Shown: positions 15,001-26,132, counted from the first letter of the stretch. The stretch: DNA of 64,000 nt from an uncultured Luteitalea sp. (GCA_934541105.1 CAKTDA010000002.1:124001-188000); one strand, 5' to 3'. A program made the numbers and translations. The notes: generated by a model not told the origin, from the letters alone.

Positions 15001-15387
15001 GTGGCCACGCGTGCGTCGGTTTCCACTCCGGACGCCCCGCAGGCAATCGGCCCTTACTCGCAGGCGATCAGGGCCGGCCAGTTCCTGTTCCTCTCGGGGC
15101 AGATTCCCCTCGATCCGGTGACGGGCGAGGTGGTGCCGGGTGACGTGCGCGCGCAGACGCGCCGCGTGCTCGACAACATCAGCGGCGTGCTCGCCGCGGC
15201 CGCCCTCTCAATGGATTCCGTCGTGAAGACGACGGTCTATCTCGTCGATCTCGCCGATTTCGTCGCGATGAACGAGGTCTATGCGACCGCGTTCGAGGAC
15301 CCCGCGCCGGCGCGGTCCACGGTGCAGGTCTCGCGCCTCCCGCGCGACGTGCGTGTGGAGATCGAGGTCATCGCGCTGCTGCCGTAG
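15001..15387 (+). CDS. ridA: RidA family 2-iminobutanoate/2-iminopropanoate deaminase
   Basis: A 128-residue RidA/YjgF protein with a GTG start. The N-terminal IGPYSQAIRAG, the central FLSGQIPLDP and the C-terminal PARSTVQVSRLPRDVRVEIE, with the substrate-binding Arg, are all canonical. RidA hydrolyses reactive enamines and imines made by PLP enzymes such as threonine dehydratase and forms a trimer. It is convergent with rel, ten bases apart. Confidence 0.95.
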   Translation: MATRASVSTPDAPQAIGPYSQAIRAGQFLFLSGQIPLDPVTGEVVPGDVRAQTRRVLDNISGVLAAAALSMDSVVKTTVYLVDLADFVAMNEVYATAFEDPAPARSTVQVSRLPRDVRVEIEVIALLP

Positions 15388-15397
15388 CCGAAACCTT

Positions 15398-17581
<2,184 letters not shown>

Positions 17582-17646
17582 GGGGGGCGGTGTCTAACGC
17601 TCGTTATCAGGGGTCCCGACGAGGATCATAGCCCACCGCGGCTGCC

Positions 17647-17676
17647 TTGACCGTTTGCAGGCGCGGTCTTTATACT
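17647..17676 (+). promoter_or_regulatory. Sigma-70 promoter of the TPR lipoprotein gene
   Basis: TTGACC at 17647-17652 and TATACT at 17671-17676 with an 18-base spacer. The transcript would start near 17683 and have a leader of about 135 bases before the ATG at 17817. I do not recognise a riboswitch in that leader. Confidence 0.65.
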
Positions 17677-17816
17677 CGCGGTGCTTTTTTGCCTGGAATC
17701 GACCCTGGCCGGTGTTCGCGGCCGATTCCCGTCCTCCCGGGCTCGAAGCCGGAGGCTGCACGGGTTCCGGGTCCGCGAAAAGCCCGCAGGTGAGCGGGCG
17801 CCAAGGAGTGAGTGTG

Positions 17817-18833
17817 ATGTCGACGCGGTTGACGATTGTCCGGCTCGTGGCCGTTGCCGGCCTCAGCGTGTCGCTGGCGGCCTGCGGGAAGATCACGGCG
17901 CAGATGTCGTTCAAGGACGGCCTGAACGCCTATCAGCAGCAGAACTATCGCGAGGCGATCGCGGAGTTCTCCGAGGCGGTCGAACACGATTTCGACTACC
18001 GCCCGTTTGCGTATTTCTACCTGGCCAACGCCCACGACAACGCGTACAAGTTCACGCGGAAGGGCCAGCCCGAGAACGACGCGCACCTGCCCGAAGCCGA
18101 GAAGTACTACCGGCTCGCGTACGAGTCGATCGACCCGGCGTCGCACGAGGGCCAGGGCGCGATCTTCAGGAAGCGCTCCCTCGAGTACCTCGTGGGCCTC
18201 TACGGGCCCGACAAGCTGGCCGCGCCCGACAAGGCCGAGGAGGTCGGCAAGCAGATCGTGGACCTCGACCCCAAGGACGTGAACAACTACTTCGGGCTCG
18301 CCAAGCTGTACGAGGACGCCGGCCGTGTCGAGGAAGCCGAGCAGATGCTGGCCCGCGCTCGGGACGTGGCGCCCAACAGCGTGGACGTCCAGCTCCAGCT
18401 CGCCGGCTTCTACAACCGCCAGGGCGACTTCGACAAGACGATGGAAGCGTTCCAGCACCGGATCGAGCTCGAGCCGAACAATCCCGAGGCGTACCACACG
18501 GTGGCCGGGTACTTCGAGGAGAAGGTCCGCAAGGACTACACGCTCAAGCCGGCCCAGAAGGTCGAGTACATCAAGCGCGGCCTCGAGGCATCCGACAAGG
18601 CGCTCGAGATCAAGACCGACTACGTCGACTCGATGGTCATGAAGAACCTGCTGCTCCGCCAGCAGGCCCTCGTCGAGAAGAGCCCGGCCCGGCAGCAGGA
18701 ACTCCTCAAGGAGGCCAATGCACTGCGCGACAAGGCCATCGAGACGCGCAACCGGCTCCAGGGCGAGGCGGCGGCCGCCGAAGCAGCAGCTGCTGCCGCC
18801 AAGAAGGACTCCAAGTCGGAGGAAGAAGAGTAG
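17817..18833 (+). CDS. TPR-repeat lipoprotein
   Basis: A 338-residue protein. The signal peptide ends in a lipobox (SLAAC, Cys at residue 22), so it should be processed by Lgt and LspA. Tetratricopeptide repeats follow, for example FKDGLNAYQQQNYREAIAEF, YFGLAKLYEDAGRVEEAEQM and LAGFYNRQGDFDKTMEAFQH. The C-terminus is a low-complexity Ala/Lys/Glu tail ending EEEE. The start ATG has AAGGAG upstream. A rho-independent terminator lies 40 bases downstream. TPR lipoproteins scaffold protein complexes in the periplasm; the partner here is unknown. Confidence 0.88.
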   Translation: MSTRLTIVRLVAVAGLSVSLAACGKITAQMSFKDGLNAYQQQNYREAIAEFSEAVEHDFDYRPFAYFYLANAHDNAYKFTRKGQPENDAHLPEAEKYYRLAYESIDPASHEGQGAIFRKRSLEYLVGLYGPDKLAAPDKAEEVGKQIVDLDPKDVNNYFGLAKLYEDAGRVEEAEQMLARARDVAPNSVDVQLQLAGFYNRQGDFDKTMEAFQHRIELEPNNPEAYHTVAGYFEEKVRKDYTLKPAQKVEYIKRGLEASDKALEIKTDYVDSMVMKNLLLRQQALVEKSPARQQELLKEANALRDKAIETRNRLQGEAAAAEAAAAAAKKDSKSEEEE

Positions 18834-18872
18834 CCGGCGGCTCGTCGAGCCGGCAGCAGCAGGTCAAGAAGA

Positions 18873-18900
18873 GGCTGGTGCGAGAGCACCGGCCTTTTCT
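18873..18900 (+). terminator. Intrinsic terminator after the TPR lipoprotein gene
   Basis: GGCTGGTGC (18873-18881) and GCACCGGCC (18886-18894) form a 9-bp stem with one G-U pair and a GAGA tetraloop, followed by TTTTCT. It separates the lipoprotein gene from the receptor gene at 19062. Confidence 0.8.
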
Positions 18901-19061
18901 CGTTTCAGGGGGCGACAGTTGCTGCCTCAGCTGTTTACGCGAGTGAAACATCCCGCTGGTAGCCTCATTCAGTTGGCTTCTTTCCGTGACTGCCGGCTAT
19001 CCAGCCGGCCGACGCAGCGGCCCGTGTCGCTGCCGCTTTCGTCATCTGCAGGAGAACATCG

Positions 19062-22000
19062 ATGGTGAGTGCGTTTCAGCGAACGCGTGACATGCGAGCG
19101 GTGCGCGTTGCGACCCGCGCCGTACGGCGGATTGCCGCAATCGCGCTGGTGGCCGTGCTGGCCGGCGTGGGTGCACCGGGGCAGGCGTCCGCACAGGGCG
19201 TGACGACAGGCTCCCTTGGCGGCACCGTGACCGATGCCCAGGACCAGGCCGTGGCGGGGGCCAGCGTCATTGCCATCCACCTGCCCTCGGGCACCAACTA
19301 CGAGACGACGACACGCACCGACGGGCGCTACTTCCTGCCGAACATGCGCGTCGGCGGGCCCTACGTGCTGACGGTGTCCTACGTCGGCGGCGGCAACGCC
19401 TTCGAGCCGTACACGAACGAGAACGTCACGGTGAACCTCGGCGTGACGACCGACGTGAACGTGCAGGTCAAGAACATCGCCGTCGAGGAATCGGTGACGG
19501 TCACGGCTTCGACCGACCCCGTGTTCAGCACGCAGCGGACGGGCGCGGCGACGACCGTGTCGCGCGAGCAGATCCAGACGCTGCCAAACGTCAGCAACCG
19601 CCTCGAGAACTTCACCCGCCTCACGCCGCAGGCGAGCGGCACGTCGTTTGTCGGCCAGGACAACCGCCTCAACAACATCACGGTTGACGGCTCGTACTTC
19701 AACAACTCGTTCGGCCTCGCGGGCGCGCCCGGCGACCGCACCGGCGTGGCGCCGATCTCGCCGCAGGCCGTCGAGCAGATCCAGGTCAACGTCGCGCCGT
19801 TCGACGTGCGTCAGGGCAACTTCGTCGGCGCCGGCGTCAACACTGTGACCCGCAGCGGCGGCAACGCGTTCCACGGTTCGATCTACCGCCAGTTCCGCGA
19901 CGACAGCATGGTGGGCACCGAGGCGGGCGGCAACACCGTCAACGTCGGCACGTTCGAGTTCGCCAACACCGGCGGCTGGGTGTCGGGCCCGATCTGGAAG
20001 AACAAGGCGTTCTTCTTCTTCAACGTCGAGGACGAGTCGCTCACCGAGCCCGGCACGACGTTCCGCGCCAACAACGGCGGCGAGCCCGTCGGGGGCGGCA
20101 TCACGCGCGTGCTCGCCTCGGATCTGAACGAGTTGAGCTCGTACCTTTCGAGCAACTTCGGCTACGAGACCGGTGGCTACCAGGGCTACGACTTCGAGGT
20201 GCCGGCGCGCCGCTACCTGGTCAAGGGCGACTACAACCTGAACGCGAGCAACAAGATCACGTTCCGGTACACGCACCTCGACTCGCTCAGCGACATCCTC
20301 GTGAGCAACTCCTCGTCGCTCGGGTTCGGCACGCGCCGCACCAACCTGTTCGGCCTGAACTTCCAGAACTCGAACTACCAGCAGAAGGAAGAGATCCGGT
20401 CGGCCATCGGCGAGTGGAACGCGACGTTCGGCAGCACGATGGCCAACTCGTTCATCATCGGCTACACCAAGCAGAACGAGGACCGCGCCAGCCGCTACAC
20501 CGGCAACGTGTTCCCGATGGTGGACATCCTCGAAGCCGGCACCGTCTACACGACCTTCGGCTACGAGCCGTTCTCGCCGCGCAACCAGCTGAAGTACGAC
20601 ACGTTCCAGGTGCAGAACAACTTCACGAAGTTCGCGCGTAACCACACGCTGACATTCGGCGCGACGGCCGAGCGCTACGAGTCGCTCAACGTGTTCTTCC
20701 CCGGCTCGCAGAGCGCGTACGTCTACAACTCGCTCGCCGACTTCTACACCGACGCCAACGACTACCTCGCGAACCCGAACCGGACGACGTCGCCGGTGAA
20801 CCTGCGCCGCTTCCAGGTGCGGTGGAGCAACATCCCCGGCCAGGACCAGCCCGCGCAGCCGCTCGAGGTGCTCTATGCCGGCGCGTACGCGCAGGACGAA
20901 TGGGCGCCGACCGCCAACCTCAAGATCACGGCCGGCCTGCGATTCGACGTCCCGCGCTTCGGCGAGACCGGATACGCCAACGCACGCGCGGACGCCCTGA
21001 CGTTCCGGGACGAGAGCGGCCAGGCGGTGCAGTACTCGACGGCAAAGCTGCCGGACCCGAACATCCTCTGGTCGCCCCGCGCCGGCTTCAACTGGGCCGT
21101 GGACGAGAACCGCCGGACGCAGGTTCGCGGTGGTACAGGCGTCTTCACGGGCCGCCCCGCGTACGTGTGGATCTCGAACCAGATCGGCAACACGGGCGTG
21201 CTCACCGGCTTCGAGCAGTTCGACAACACGACCGTCCGTCCGTTCGATCCCGATCCCGATGCCTACAAGGCGACCGACGTGACGGGCGCCCCGGCTGCGA
21301 GCTACGAGCTCGCGCTCACGAACCCGGACTTCAAGTTCCCGCAGCTCTGGCGCACCAACCTCGCCGTGGACCAGCGGCTGCCGTGGAACCTCGTCGGCAC
21401 CGTCGAGTACATCTACAATCGCGACGTCAACGGCATCTACTACATCAACGCGAATCTCCCCGCGGCCCAGACGGCCTTCACGGGCGCCGACGACCGCCCG
21501 CGCTACACGTCCAACCGCATCCACTCCAACGTCTCCAACGCCGTCGTCCTGAAGAACCAGGACGTCGGACGGTCGTGGAACTTCGCCACGACGCTGGGCA
21601 AGAACTTCCGTGGCGGCTTCCTGAAGGGCGCCTACAGCTACGGCGAGGCGAAGAACACCGTGGATCCGGGATCGATCGCCTTCGGGTCCTGGAACAACAA
21701 CCAGCACGCGGGCGACCCGAACAACCCGGGTCTCGGCTATGCGGTCGGCTCGCCAGGCCACCGCTTCTTCCTCTCGGGCTCGTACACGAAGGAGTACTTC
21801 AACTTCGGCGGCACGACGCTCGCGTTCTTCTGGGAGTCGCGCACCAACGGCCAGGCGTCGTACACGTTCTCGGGTGACCTGAACGGCGACGGCGGCACGA
21901 GCAACGACCTGCTCTACGTCGCGCGCGACACGTCGGAGATGAACTTCCAGACGTACTCGGCGGGAGGCCGCACGTTCACCGCGGACGCGCAGGCCGCGGC

Positions 22001-22403
22001 GTGGGAAGCCTACATCGCGCAGGATCCCTACCTGAGCGAACATCGCGGGGCGTATGTCCAGCGTGGGTCGATCTTCCTGCCCGTCGTGCACCGCCTCGAC
22101 TTCAGCGCGCAGCAGGATTTCTTCGTCAGCATCAAGGGCCGCCGGCACACGTTCCAGGTCCGCGCCGACATCATCAACTTCGGCAACCTGCTGAACAAGG
22201 ACTGGGGCGTCGGGCAGCGCCTGATCAACACGCAGCCGTTGATCGTGCCGACGACGGCACAGGGCGGCGCCGCCGACGCGCAGGGCCGCGCGCAGTACCG
22301 CCTCCGCGCCATCAACAACGAGTTGATGACCCGGTCCCTCGAGCCCACCGCCGGCCTTGCCGACGTCTACCGGTTCCAGATCATGCTGAACTACCGGTTC
22401 TGA
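19062..22403 (+). CDS. TonB-dependent receptor with N-terminal carboxypeptidase-regulatory-like domain (Oar-like)
   Basis: A complete 1113-residue outer-membrane protein. Residues 1-45 are a signal peptide ending near GQASAQG. Residues about 48-140 form a carboxypeptidase-regulatory-like beta sandwich (LGGTVTDAQDQAVAGASV, RTDGRYFLPNMRVGGPYVL). A plug follows (TVSREQIQTLPNVSNRLENF, QDNRLNNITVDGSYFNNSFG), then a long beta barrel ending in Phe (FQIMLNYRF). This layout matches the Oar-type receptors common in Acidobacteriota and Myxococcota. The cargo is unknown and no SusD-type partner is adjacent. AGGAGA precedes the ATG. The ExbB/ExbD/TonB operon 2 kb away would energise it. Confidence 0.92.
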   Translation: MVSAFQRTRDMRAVRVATRAVRRIAAIALVAVLAGVGAPGQASAQGVTTGSLGGTVTDAQDQAVAGASVIAIHLPSGTNYETTTRTDGRYFLPNMRVGGPYVLTVSYVGGGNAFEPYTNENVTVNLGVTTDVNVQVKNIAVEESVTVTASTDPVFSTQRTGAATTVSREQIQTLPNVSNRLENFTRLTPQASGTSFVGQDNRLNNITVDGSYFNNSFGLAGAPGDRTGVAPISPQAVEQIQVNVAPFDVRQGNFVGAGVNTVTRSGGNAFHGSIYRQFRDDSMVGTEAGGNTVNVGTFEFANTGGWVSGPIWKNKAFFFFNVEDESLTEPGTTFRANNGGEPVGGGITRVLASDLNELSSYLSSNFGYETGGYQGYDFEVPARRYLVKGDYNLNASNKITFRYTHLDSLSDILVSNSSSLGFGTRRTNLFGLNFQNSNYQQKEEIRSAIGEWNATFGSTMANSFIIGYTKQNEDRASRYTGNVFPMVDILEAGTVYTTFGYEPFSPRNQLKYDTFQVQNNFTKFARNHTLTFGATAERYESLNVFFPGSQSAYVYNSLADFYTDANDYLANPNRTTSPVNLRRFQVRWSNIPGQDQPAQPLEVLYAGAYAQDEWAPTANLKITAGLRFDVPRFGETGYANARADALTFRDESGQAVQYSTAKLPDPNILWSPRAGFNWAVDENRRTQVRGGTGVFTGRPAYVWISNQIGNTGVLTGFEQFDNTTVRPFDPDPDAYKATDVTGAPAASYELALTNPDFKFPQLWRTNLAVDQRLPWNLVGTVEYIYNRDVNGIYYINANLPAAQTAFTGADDRPRYTSNRIHSNVSNAVVLKNQDVGRSWNFATTLGKNFRGGFLKGAYSYGEAKNTVDPGSIAFGSWNNNQHAGDPNNPGLGYAVGSPGHRFFLSGSYTKEYFNFGGTTLAFFWESRTNGQASYTFSGDLNGDGGTSNDLLYVARDTSEMNFQTYSAGGRTFTADAQAAAWEAYIAQDPYLSEHRGAYVQRGSIFLPVVHRLDFSAQQDFFVSIKGRRHTFQVRADIINFGNLLNKDWGVGQRLINTQPLIVPTTAQGGAADAQGRAQYRLRAINNELMTRSLEPTAGLADVYRFQIMLNYRF

Positions 22404-22437
22404 CGGCCTTCGACGGTCGGCCTTCGGCCTTCGACGT
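22404..22437. repeat. CGGCCTTCG-type repeat behind the receptor gene
   Basis: CGGCCTTCGACGGTCGGCCT followed by TCGGCCTTCGACG repeats the string seen in complement before ileS (6500-6530) and in the 24049-24220 array. It starts at the receptor stop codon. Confidence 0.55.
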
Positions 22438-22446
22438 CGCACGACA

Positions 22447-22481
22447 AAGGCCCGCCTGGGACTCCCCCGGCGGGCCTTTTC
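22447..22481 (+). terminator. Intrinsic terminator after the TonB-dependent receptor gene
   Basis: AAGGCCCGCC (22447-22456) pairs perfectly with GGCGGGCCTT (22469-22478) around a 12-base loop, followed by TTTTCTC. The mirrored A-run lets it also act for the leftward gene that ends at 22482. Confidence 0.85.
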
Positions 22482-23009
22482 TCATGCCCCCGTATCGGGA
22501 CGACGCGCCCGTCCGAGCGCATGCATCTCGCCCAGCTCCGGCTCGGTGCCCGTCAGCCACCCCTTCACGAGCTCGTAGACCAGCACCGGGCGCGGCTTGT
22601 TGATCTCGAGGAACTCGGCCGCGTGGACGTCGATGCCGATGAGCACGATGCGCGGATCGTCGGCCGTGCCGTGTCGCGGGTCTCCGTCATCGGGAAACCA
22701 CACCTGCCAGTCCGACGCATACAGCTCCCGAATCGTCGCTCGGTCGCGCGAGGTCCGCGCGATCCCGGAGACCGACACCCACTCGCGGTTGCCGTCCCGG
22801 TAGTAGGCGAGGTTCACGTGCGGGTCGTGCGCGAGTTCGTCGAGCTTCGACGCGCCGTCGACCGTGACGAACCACAGGTCCGCACCTGGCGCCGGCTTCT
22901 GGGTTGCCATCGCCCGCGATCGCAGGTGACCGTCGGGCCGACGCGTCGTCATCATCGCGACCTCGATGTCCTCGATGGTCTCGTAGAGCTTCTGCAGTGT
23001 GTCGCTCAT
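22482..23009 (-). CDS. Pyridoxamine 5'-phosphate oxidase-like split-barrel (general stress protein 26-like)
   Basis: A 175-residue protein matching the small split-barrel flavoproteins: LYETIEDIEVAMMTTRRPDG, then RSRAMATQKPAPGADLWFVT, KLDELAHDPHVNLAYYRDGN and EWVSVSGIARTSRDRATIRELY. Such proteins bind FMN, FAD or F420 and some are stress-induced; the physiological substrate is not known. I chose ATG 23009 because GGAGG lies six bases upstream, while the in-frame ATG at 23015 would abut it. It follows the HAD-NTF2 gene by 49 bases on the same strand. Confidence 0.88.
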   Translation of the reverse strand: MSDTLQKLYETIEDIEVAMMTTRRPDGHLRSRAMATQKPAPGADLWFVTVDGASKLDELAHDPHVNLAYYRDGNREWVSVSGIARTSRDRATIRELYASDWQVWFPDDGDPRHGTADDPRIVLIGIDVHAAEFLEINKPRPVLVYELVKGWLTGTEPELGEMHALGRARRPDTGA

Positions 23010-23058
23010 CGGCATCCTCCGGCAAGGATCCCTGCAAGCGGTGCGCCCGCTTCGCCCC

Positions 23059-24048
23059 TCACGTGCCGGGGGCCCGGCGGTTCTTGCGGTAGGAGTCCTT
23101 CACGGCAATCCTGCCGTCGCGGAACGTGAACACGTCGCAGCCATCGACCTCCACGCGCGTGCCGTCCCGCGTGGTCCCCGTGAACGTCCATTCGGACACG
23201 CCCCGGTCGCCCGTGACGAAGTGGCGCGCGCCGCTCCACCGTGCATCGTGGAACGTCGCCCACACATCCGCGAAGCCGGCGCGGACCGCATCGCGTCCCG
23301 TGTAGCGCGTGCCGCACACGTCCGGACCTGCCGAGGAGCGGAACACGCAGTCGTCGGTCATGAACGACATCAGGGCGTCCACGTCGTGCCGGTTCCAGGC
23401 ATCGGCAAACGCCTGAAGGGTCGCCGGCGTGACGACAGGCGGCTCGATGCGTACGCCGAGCTCGCGCAGTGCGGCGCGGCAGGCGGCTGCGGTCGTGAAG
23501 TGGATAGCGTGCATCCCCGCCGCCCTGGCACCGACGACGTTCGGCAGGCTGTCGTCGATGAACACGGTGCGTTCGGCGGCGAACCCGGTGCGCCGGAGCG
23601 TCAGGGCGAACATCGCCGGGTCCGGCTTCGCGAGCTGCTCGACCCCGGAGATGACGATGTCCTCGAACAGGCCGAGGAACGGGAACCGCGCGCGCGCCAC
23701 CGGGAAGGTCTCGCCCGACCAGTTCGTCAACGCGGCCAACCGGTAACCGGCTGCCTTCAGTTCCTCGAGCAGGCCGACGCTCTCGTCGATGGCCCCGCCG
23801 AGCATCCGCTCCCAACCCGACTTCCATTCGGCGAGCATCTCCGCGTGGTCGGGGAACAGCACCGTGCGCTCCGCAATGGCCTGGGCGAAGGGCTTGCCGA
23901 GGTCCATCTCGTGGTTCCACGCGTTGGTGGCGACCTCGGTGAGGAACGCCTCCATCTGCGCCTCGGTCTCGAACCGATCGCGGTAGTGGTTGCGCGGATC
24001 CCAGCGGATCAGCACGTTCCCGAGGTCGAACAGGACAGCGTCAATCAT
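23059..24048 (-). CDS. Fusion of a HAD-family hydrolase and an NTF2-like (SnoaL) domain
   Basis: A 329-residue protein. Residues 1-200 are a YihX-type HAD phosphatase: motif I FDLGNVL with nucleophile D8, motif II in ALTNWSG (T108), motif III K141 (LAKPDP) and motif IV DD at 165-166 (FIDDSLPN). Residues 205-325 form an NTF2-like domain: FADAWNRHDVDALMSFMTDDCVF, then YTGRDAVRAGFADVWATFHD and GDRGVSEWTFTGTTRDGTRV. The joint PPVVTPAT is in frame with no stop. The start ATG (24048) is itself part of the 21-bp tandem repeat to its right, whose units carry further in-frame ATGs. No ribosome binding site is present. Confidence 0.85.
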   Translation of the reverse strand: MIDAVLFDLGNVLIRWDPRNHYRDRFETEAQMEAFLTEVATNAWNHEMDLGKPFAQAIAERTVLFPDHAEMLAEWKSGWERMLGGAIDESVGLLEELKAAGYRLAALTNWSGETFPVARARFPFLGLFEDIVISGVEQLAKPDPAMFALTLRRTGFAAERTVFIDDSLPNVVGARAAGMHAIHFTTAAACRAALRELGVRIEPPVVTPATLQAFADAWNRHDVDALMSFMTDDCVFRSSAGPDVCGTRYTGRDAVRAGFADVWATFHDARWSGARHFVTGDRGVSEWTFTGTTRDGTRVEVDGCDVFTFRDGRIAVKDSYRKNRRAPGT

Positions 24049-24220
24049 CGGCCTTCGTCGTTCGGCCATCGGCCTTCGTCGTTCGGCCATCGGCCTTCGT
24101 CGTTCCCATCGGCCCTCGTCGGTCGGCCATCGGCCTCGTCGTTCGGCCATCGGCCTCCGTCGTTCCCATCGGCCCTCGCCGTTCGGCCATCGGCCCTCGG
24201 ATTCGGGATTCGGGATTCGA
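24049..24220. repeat. Tandem array of ~21-bp CATCGGCC-TTCGTCG-TTCGGC units
   Basis: Eight or so units start with CATCGGCC; lengths are 21, 21, 19, 21, 20, 19 and 21 bases, then a degenerate tail with three GGATTCG-type units (24199-24222). Read leftward, each 21-base unit encodes MAERRRP in the frame of the HAD gene, so the array can extend that protein at its N-terminus. Confidence 0.9.
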
Positions 24221-24258
24221 CGCGTTCCATGTCGGGCGTCTGGTTTCGGGGCGAACGC

Positions 24259-24293
24259 AAAAACGCCGGCGTCCGGTGAGGGACGACGGCGTT
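24259..24293 (-). terminator. Intrinsic terminator of the tonB-exbB-exbD-exbD operon
   Basis: On the minus strand AACGCCG (from 24293) pairs with CGGCGTT (ending 24262) around a long loop, followed by a U-run (plus-strand AAAAA 24259-24263). It lies 29 bases after the exbD2 stop. Confidence 0.7.
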
Positions 24294-24321
24294 CGTGGAG
24301 CCGGGGAACGGGACGCGTCGG

Positions 24322-24780
24322 CTAGTCGCCGGCGCCAGCCCCGCCGCGCCGCTTCTCGGTGACGATGCCGACCTTGTCGACACCGGCGCCTCGTGCGGCG
24401 TCGATTGCCTGGACCACGTTGCCATACGGCAGCGTGCCGGCGCCGAGGATGAACATGGTCTTCTCCTTGCGCGTCTCGAAGATCTCGGTGAGACGGTTCT
24501 GGAGATCGGCCATCTGCACGTCCTGGTTGTTGATCGAGATGCTGCGGTCGGCATTCATCGTCAACACGATCTGCGTGCTGGTGTCGGCGGCGTTGGCTTC
24601 CTTTGTCTCGAGGGGCAGGTTGATGTCCGTGCCCTTCTGGGTCATCGGCAGCGCGGCCATGAAGATCACGAGCAGCACGAGCAGCACGTCGATGAGCGGC
24701 GTGACGTTCATGTCCGCACTTGCGTGCGGTGTCTCGGCCCTGACGACGCGGTCGGCGCCGTGGTGCTTGTGGACGGACAT
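24322..24780 (-). CDS. exbD: ExbD/TolR family biopolymer transport protein (second copy)
   Basis: A 152-residue protein with a short cytoplasmic N-terminus, one membrane helix starting at the conserved DMNVTPLIDVLLVLLVIFM (the Asp in PLID is the proton-path residue), and a periplasmic domain. It is the last of two tandem ExbD genes; the gap between them is one base. Pairs of different ExbD proteins with one ExbB are common in Acidobacteriota and related phyla and may give a mixed ExbD dimer inside the ExbB pentamer. Confidence 0.95.
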   Translation of the reverse strand: MSVHKHHGADRVVRAETPHASADMNVTPLIDVLLVLLVIFMAALPMTQKGTDINLPLETKEANAADTSTQIVLTMNADRSISINNQDVQMADLQNRLTEIFETRKEKTMFILGAGTLPYGNVVQAIDAARGAGVDKVGIVTEKRRGGAGAGD

Positions 24781-24781
24781 G

Positions 24782-25219
24782 TCAGTCGCCTCCCCCTTCT
24801 TCCTTCTTCTTCGCGCTCTCGGTGATGAGCGCGACGTTCTCGATGCCGGCCTCGCTGAGCTTGTCCATCATGCTCATGATGGCGGCGTAGGGCGCGTCGG
24901 TGTCGCCCTTGAGGTAGACGATCCGCTCGGCCTTCTCTTCGAGGGCGTACTTGATGCGGTCGATGGCCTCGTTCTCGGAGACCTGGATGTTGTTGACGTA
25001 CAGGTTGCGCTGCGCGTCGACGTGCACCACGGTCTGCTCCTGCGTGTCGGGCTTCTCGATGGTGTTCTCGGCGATCGGCAACCGCACGTTCACGCCCTTC
25101 TGCAGCAGGGGCGCGATGAGCATCATGATGATGAGCAGCACCAGCATGATGTCGACGAGGGGAGTGACGTTGATGTCGGCCTTGATGCCGCCACTGCCGC
25201 CACCCGTGCTCATGGCCAT
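24782..25219 (-). CDS. exbD: ExbD/TolR family biopolymer transport protein (first copy)
   Basis: A 145-residue protein: Gly-rich N-terminus, membrane helix with INVTPLVDIMLVLLIIMMLI including the key Asp, and a periplasmic domain ending in a Lys/Glu tail. AGGAGA lies eight bases before ATG 25219. It differs clearly from the second copy in sequence, so the two are old paralogues rather than a recent duplication. Confidence 0.95.
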   Translation of the reverse strand: MAMSTGGGSGGIKADINVTPLVDIMLVLLIIMMLIAPLLQKGVNVRLPIAENTIEKPDTQEQTVVHVDAQRNLYVNNIQVSENEAIDRIKYALEEKAERIVYLKGDTDAPYAAIMSMMDKLSEAGIENVALITESAKKKEEGGGD

Positions 25220-25306
25220 GGTGACTTCTCCTGAGTGGAGGCGCCCCGCGAGGGGCGTCTCCCATCGAACCTGCGGGGCGCGTTCCGGGAACGCGCCGCG
25301 ACCGTG

Positions 25307-25987
25307 CTAGGCGCTCTTCTTGACGAAGTAGTCCACCATCTCCGACGAGCTGTTGTCCATCTCGACGTTGAAGTACTCGAGACGGCCCGTCAGGTAGTTG
25401 TAGAACCACACCGCCGGGATGGCGACGACGAGGCCGAGTGCGGTCTCGACGAGCGCTTCCGAAATACCGGCCGACACCGAGCCGATGCCGCCCGAGCCGG
25501 TGGCCGCGATGCCCTGGAACGCCGAGATGACGCCGACGACCGTGCCGAGCAGCCCGACGAACGGAGCCGTCGAGCCGATCGTCGCGAGCGACGCGACGCC
25601 CTTCTTGAGGTCGTTGCCGGTGAGTGCGGCGGCACGCTGGATGGCGCGACGAACCGTGTCGAGCAGGTCATCGCGGGTCAGCTGCTGACCGCTCTCGCTC
25701 TGGAACTGGTACTCCTGAAGGCCGGCGAGCACCACCTTGGCGAGGTGGCTGTACTTGAAGTTCTTCGACTGCGAGAGCGCGATTGCGTCCTTGAGCCGGC
25801 CTTCCTTGAGGTGCTTGGCCACCTGCGGTGCGTAGAGCTTCGACTGCTTGCGCGCCTGCGAGAACGTGTACCACCGCTCGACGAACACACCCACCGACCA
25901 GAAGGACTGGAAGAAGAGGACGTACGCCACCGCCTTGGCAACGAAGCCCATCTGCTGCCACATGTGAATCAGATTCAAATCACCCAT
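25307..25987 (-). CDS. exbB: ExbB/TolQ/MotA proton channel family protein
   Basis: A 226-residue inner-membrane protein with three membrane helices: one near the N-terminus (residues 12-32) and two in the C-terminal half (APFVGLLGTVVGVISAFQGI and ALVETALGLVVAIPAVWFYN). These are the conserved ExbB channel helices. The start at 25987 (MGDLNLIHMW) has GGAGGGGTGGAG upstream and is preferred over an upstream in-frame start. The C-terminus NSSSEMVDYFVKK is typical. It forms the motor core with the two ExbD proteins. Confidence 0.95.
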   Translation of the reverse strand: MGDLNLIHMWQQMGFVAKAVAYVLFFQSFWSVGVFVERWYTFSQARKQSKLYAPQVAKHLKEGRLKDAIALSQSKNFKYSHLAKVVLAGLQEYQFQSESGQQLTRDDLLDTVRRAIQRAAALTGNDLKKGVASLATIGSTAPFVGLLGTVVGVISAFQGIAATGSGGIGSVSAGISEALVETALGLVVAIPAVWFYNYLTGRLEYFNVEMDNSSSEMVDYFVKKSA

Positions 25988-26132
25988 TGCGCTCCACCCC
26001 TCCGGGGATGACTGCCCGGACAATCCCCCTCACCGGGGACCATCCACCTGGATCGTGTCAGTGCGACCGACCGTTCGTGTTGACATGACGGGCCCCGCCT
26101 CCCGATGCGTCGGGATGCGGGAACCCAGGGGA

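Noticed and set aside
24049..24220. CRISPR-like array near the HAD gene
   Set aside because: Direct units of 19-21 bases without unique spacers and no cas genes.
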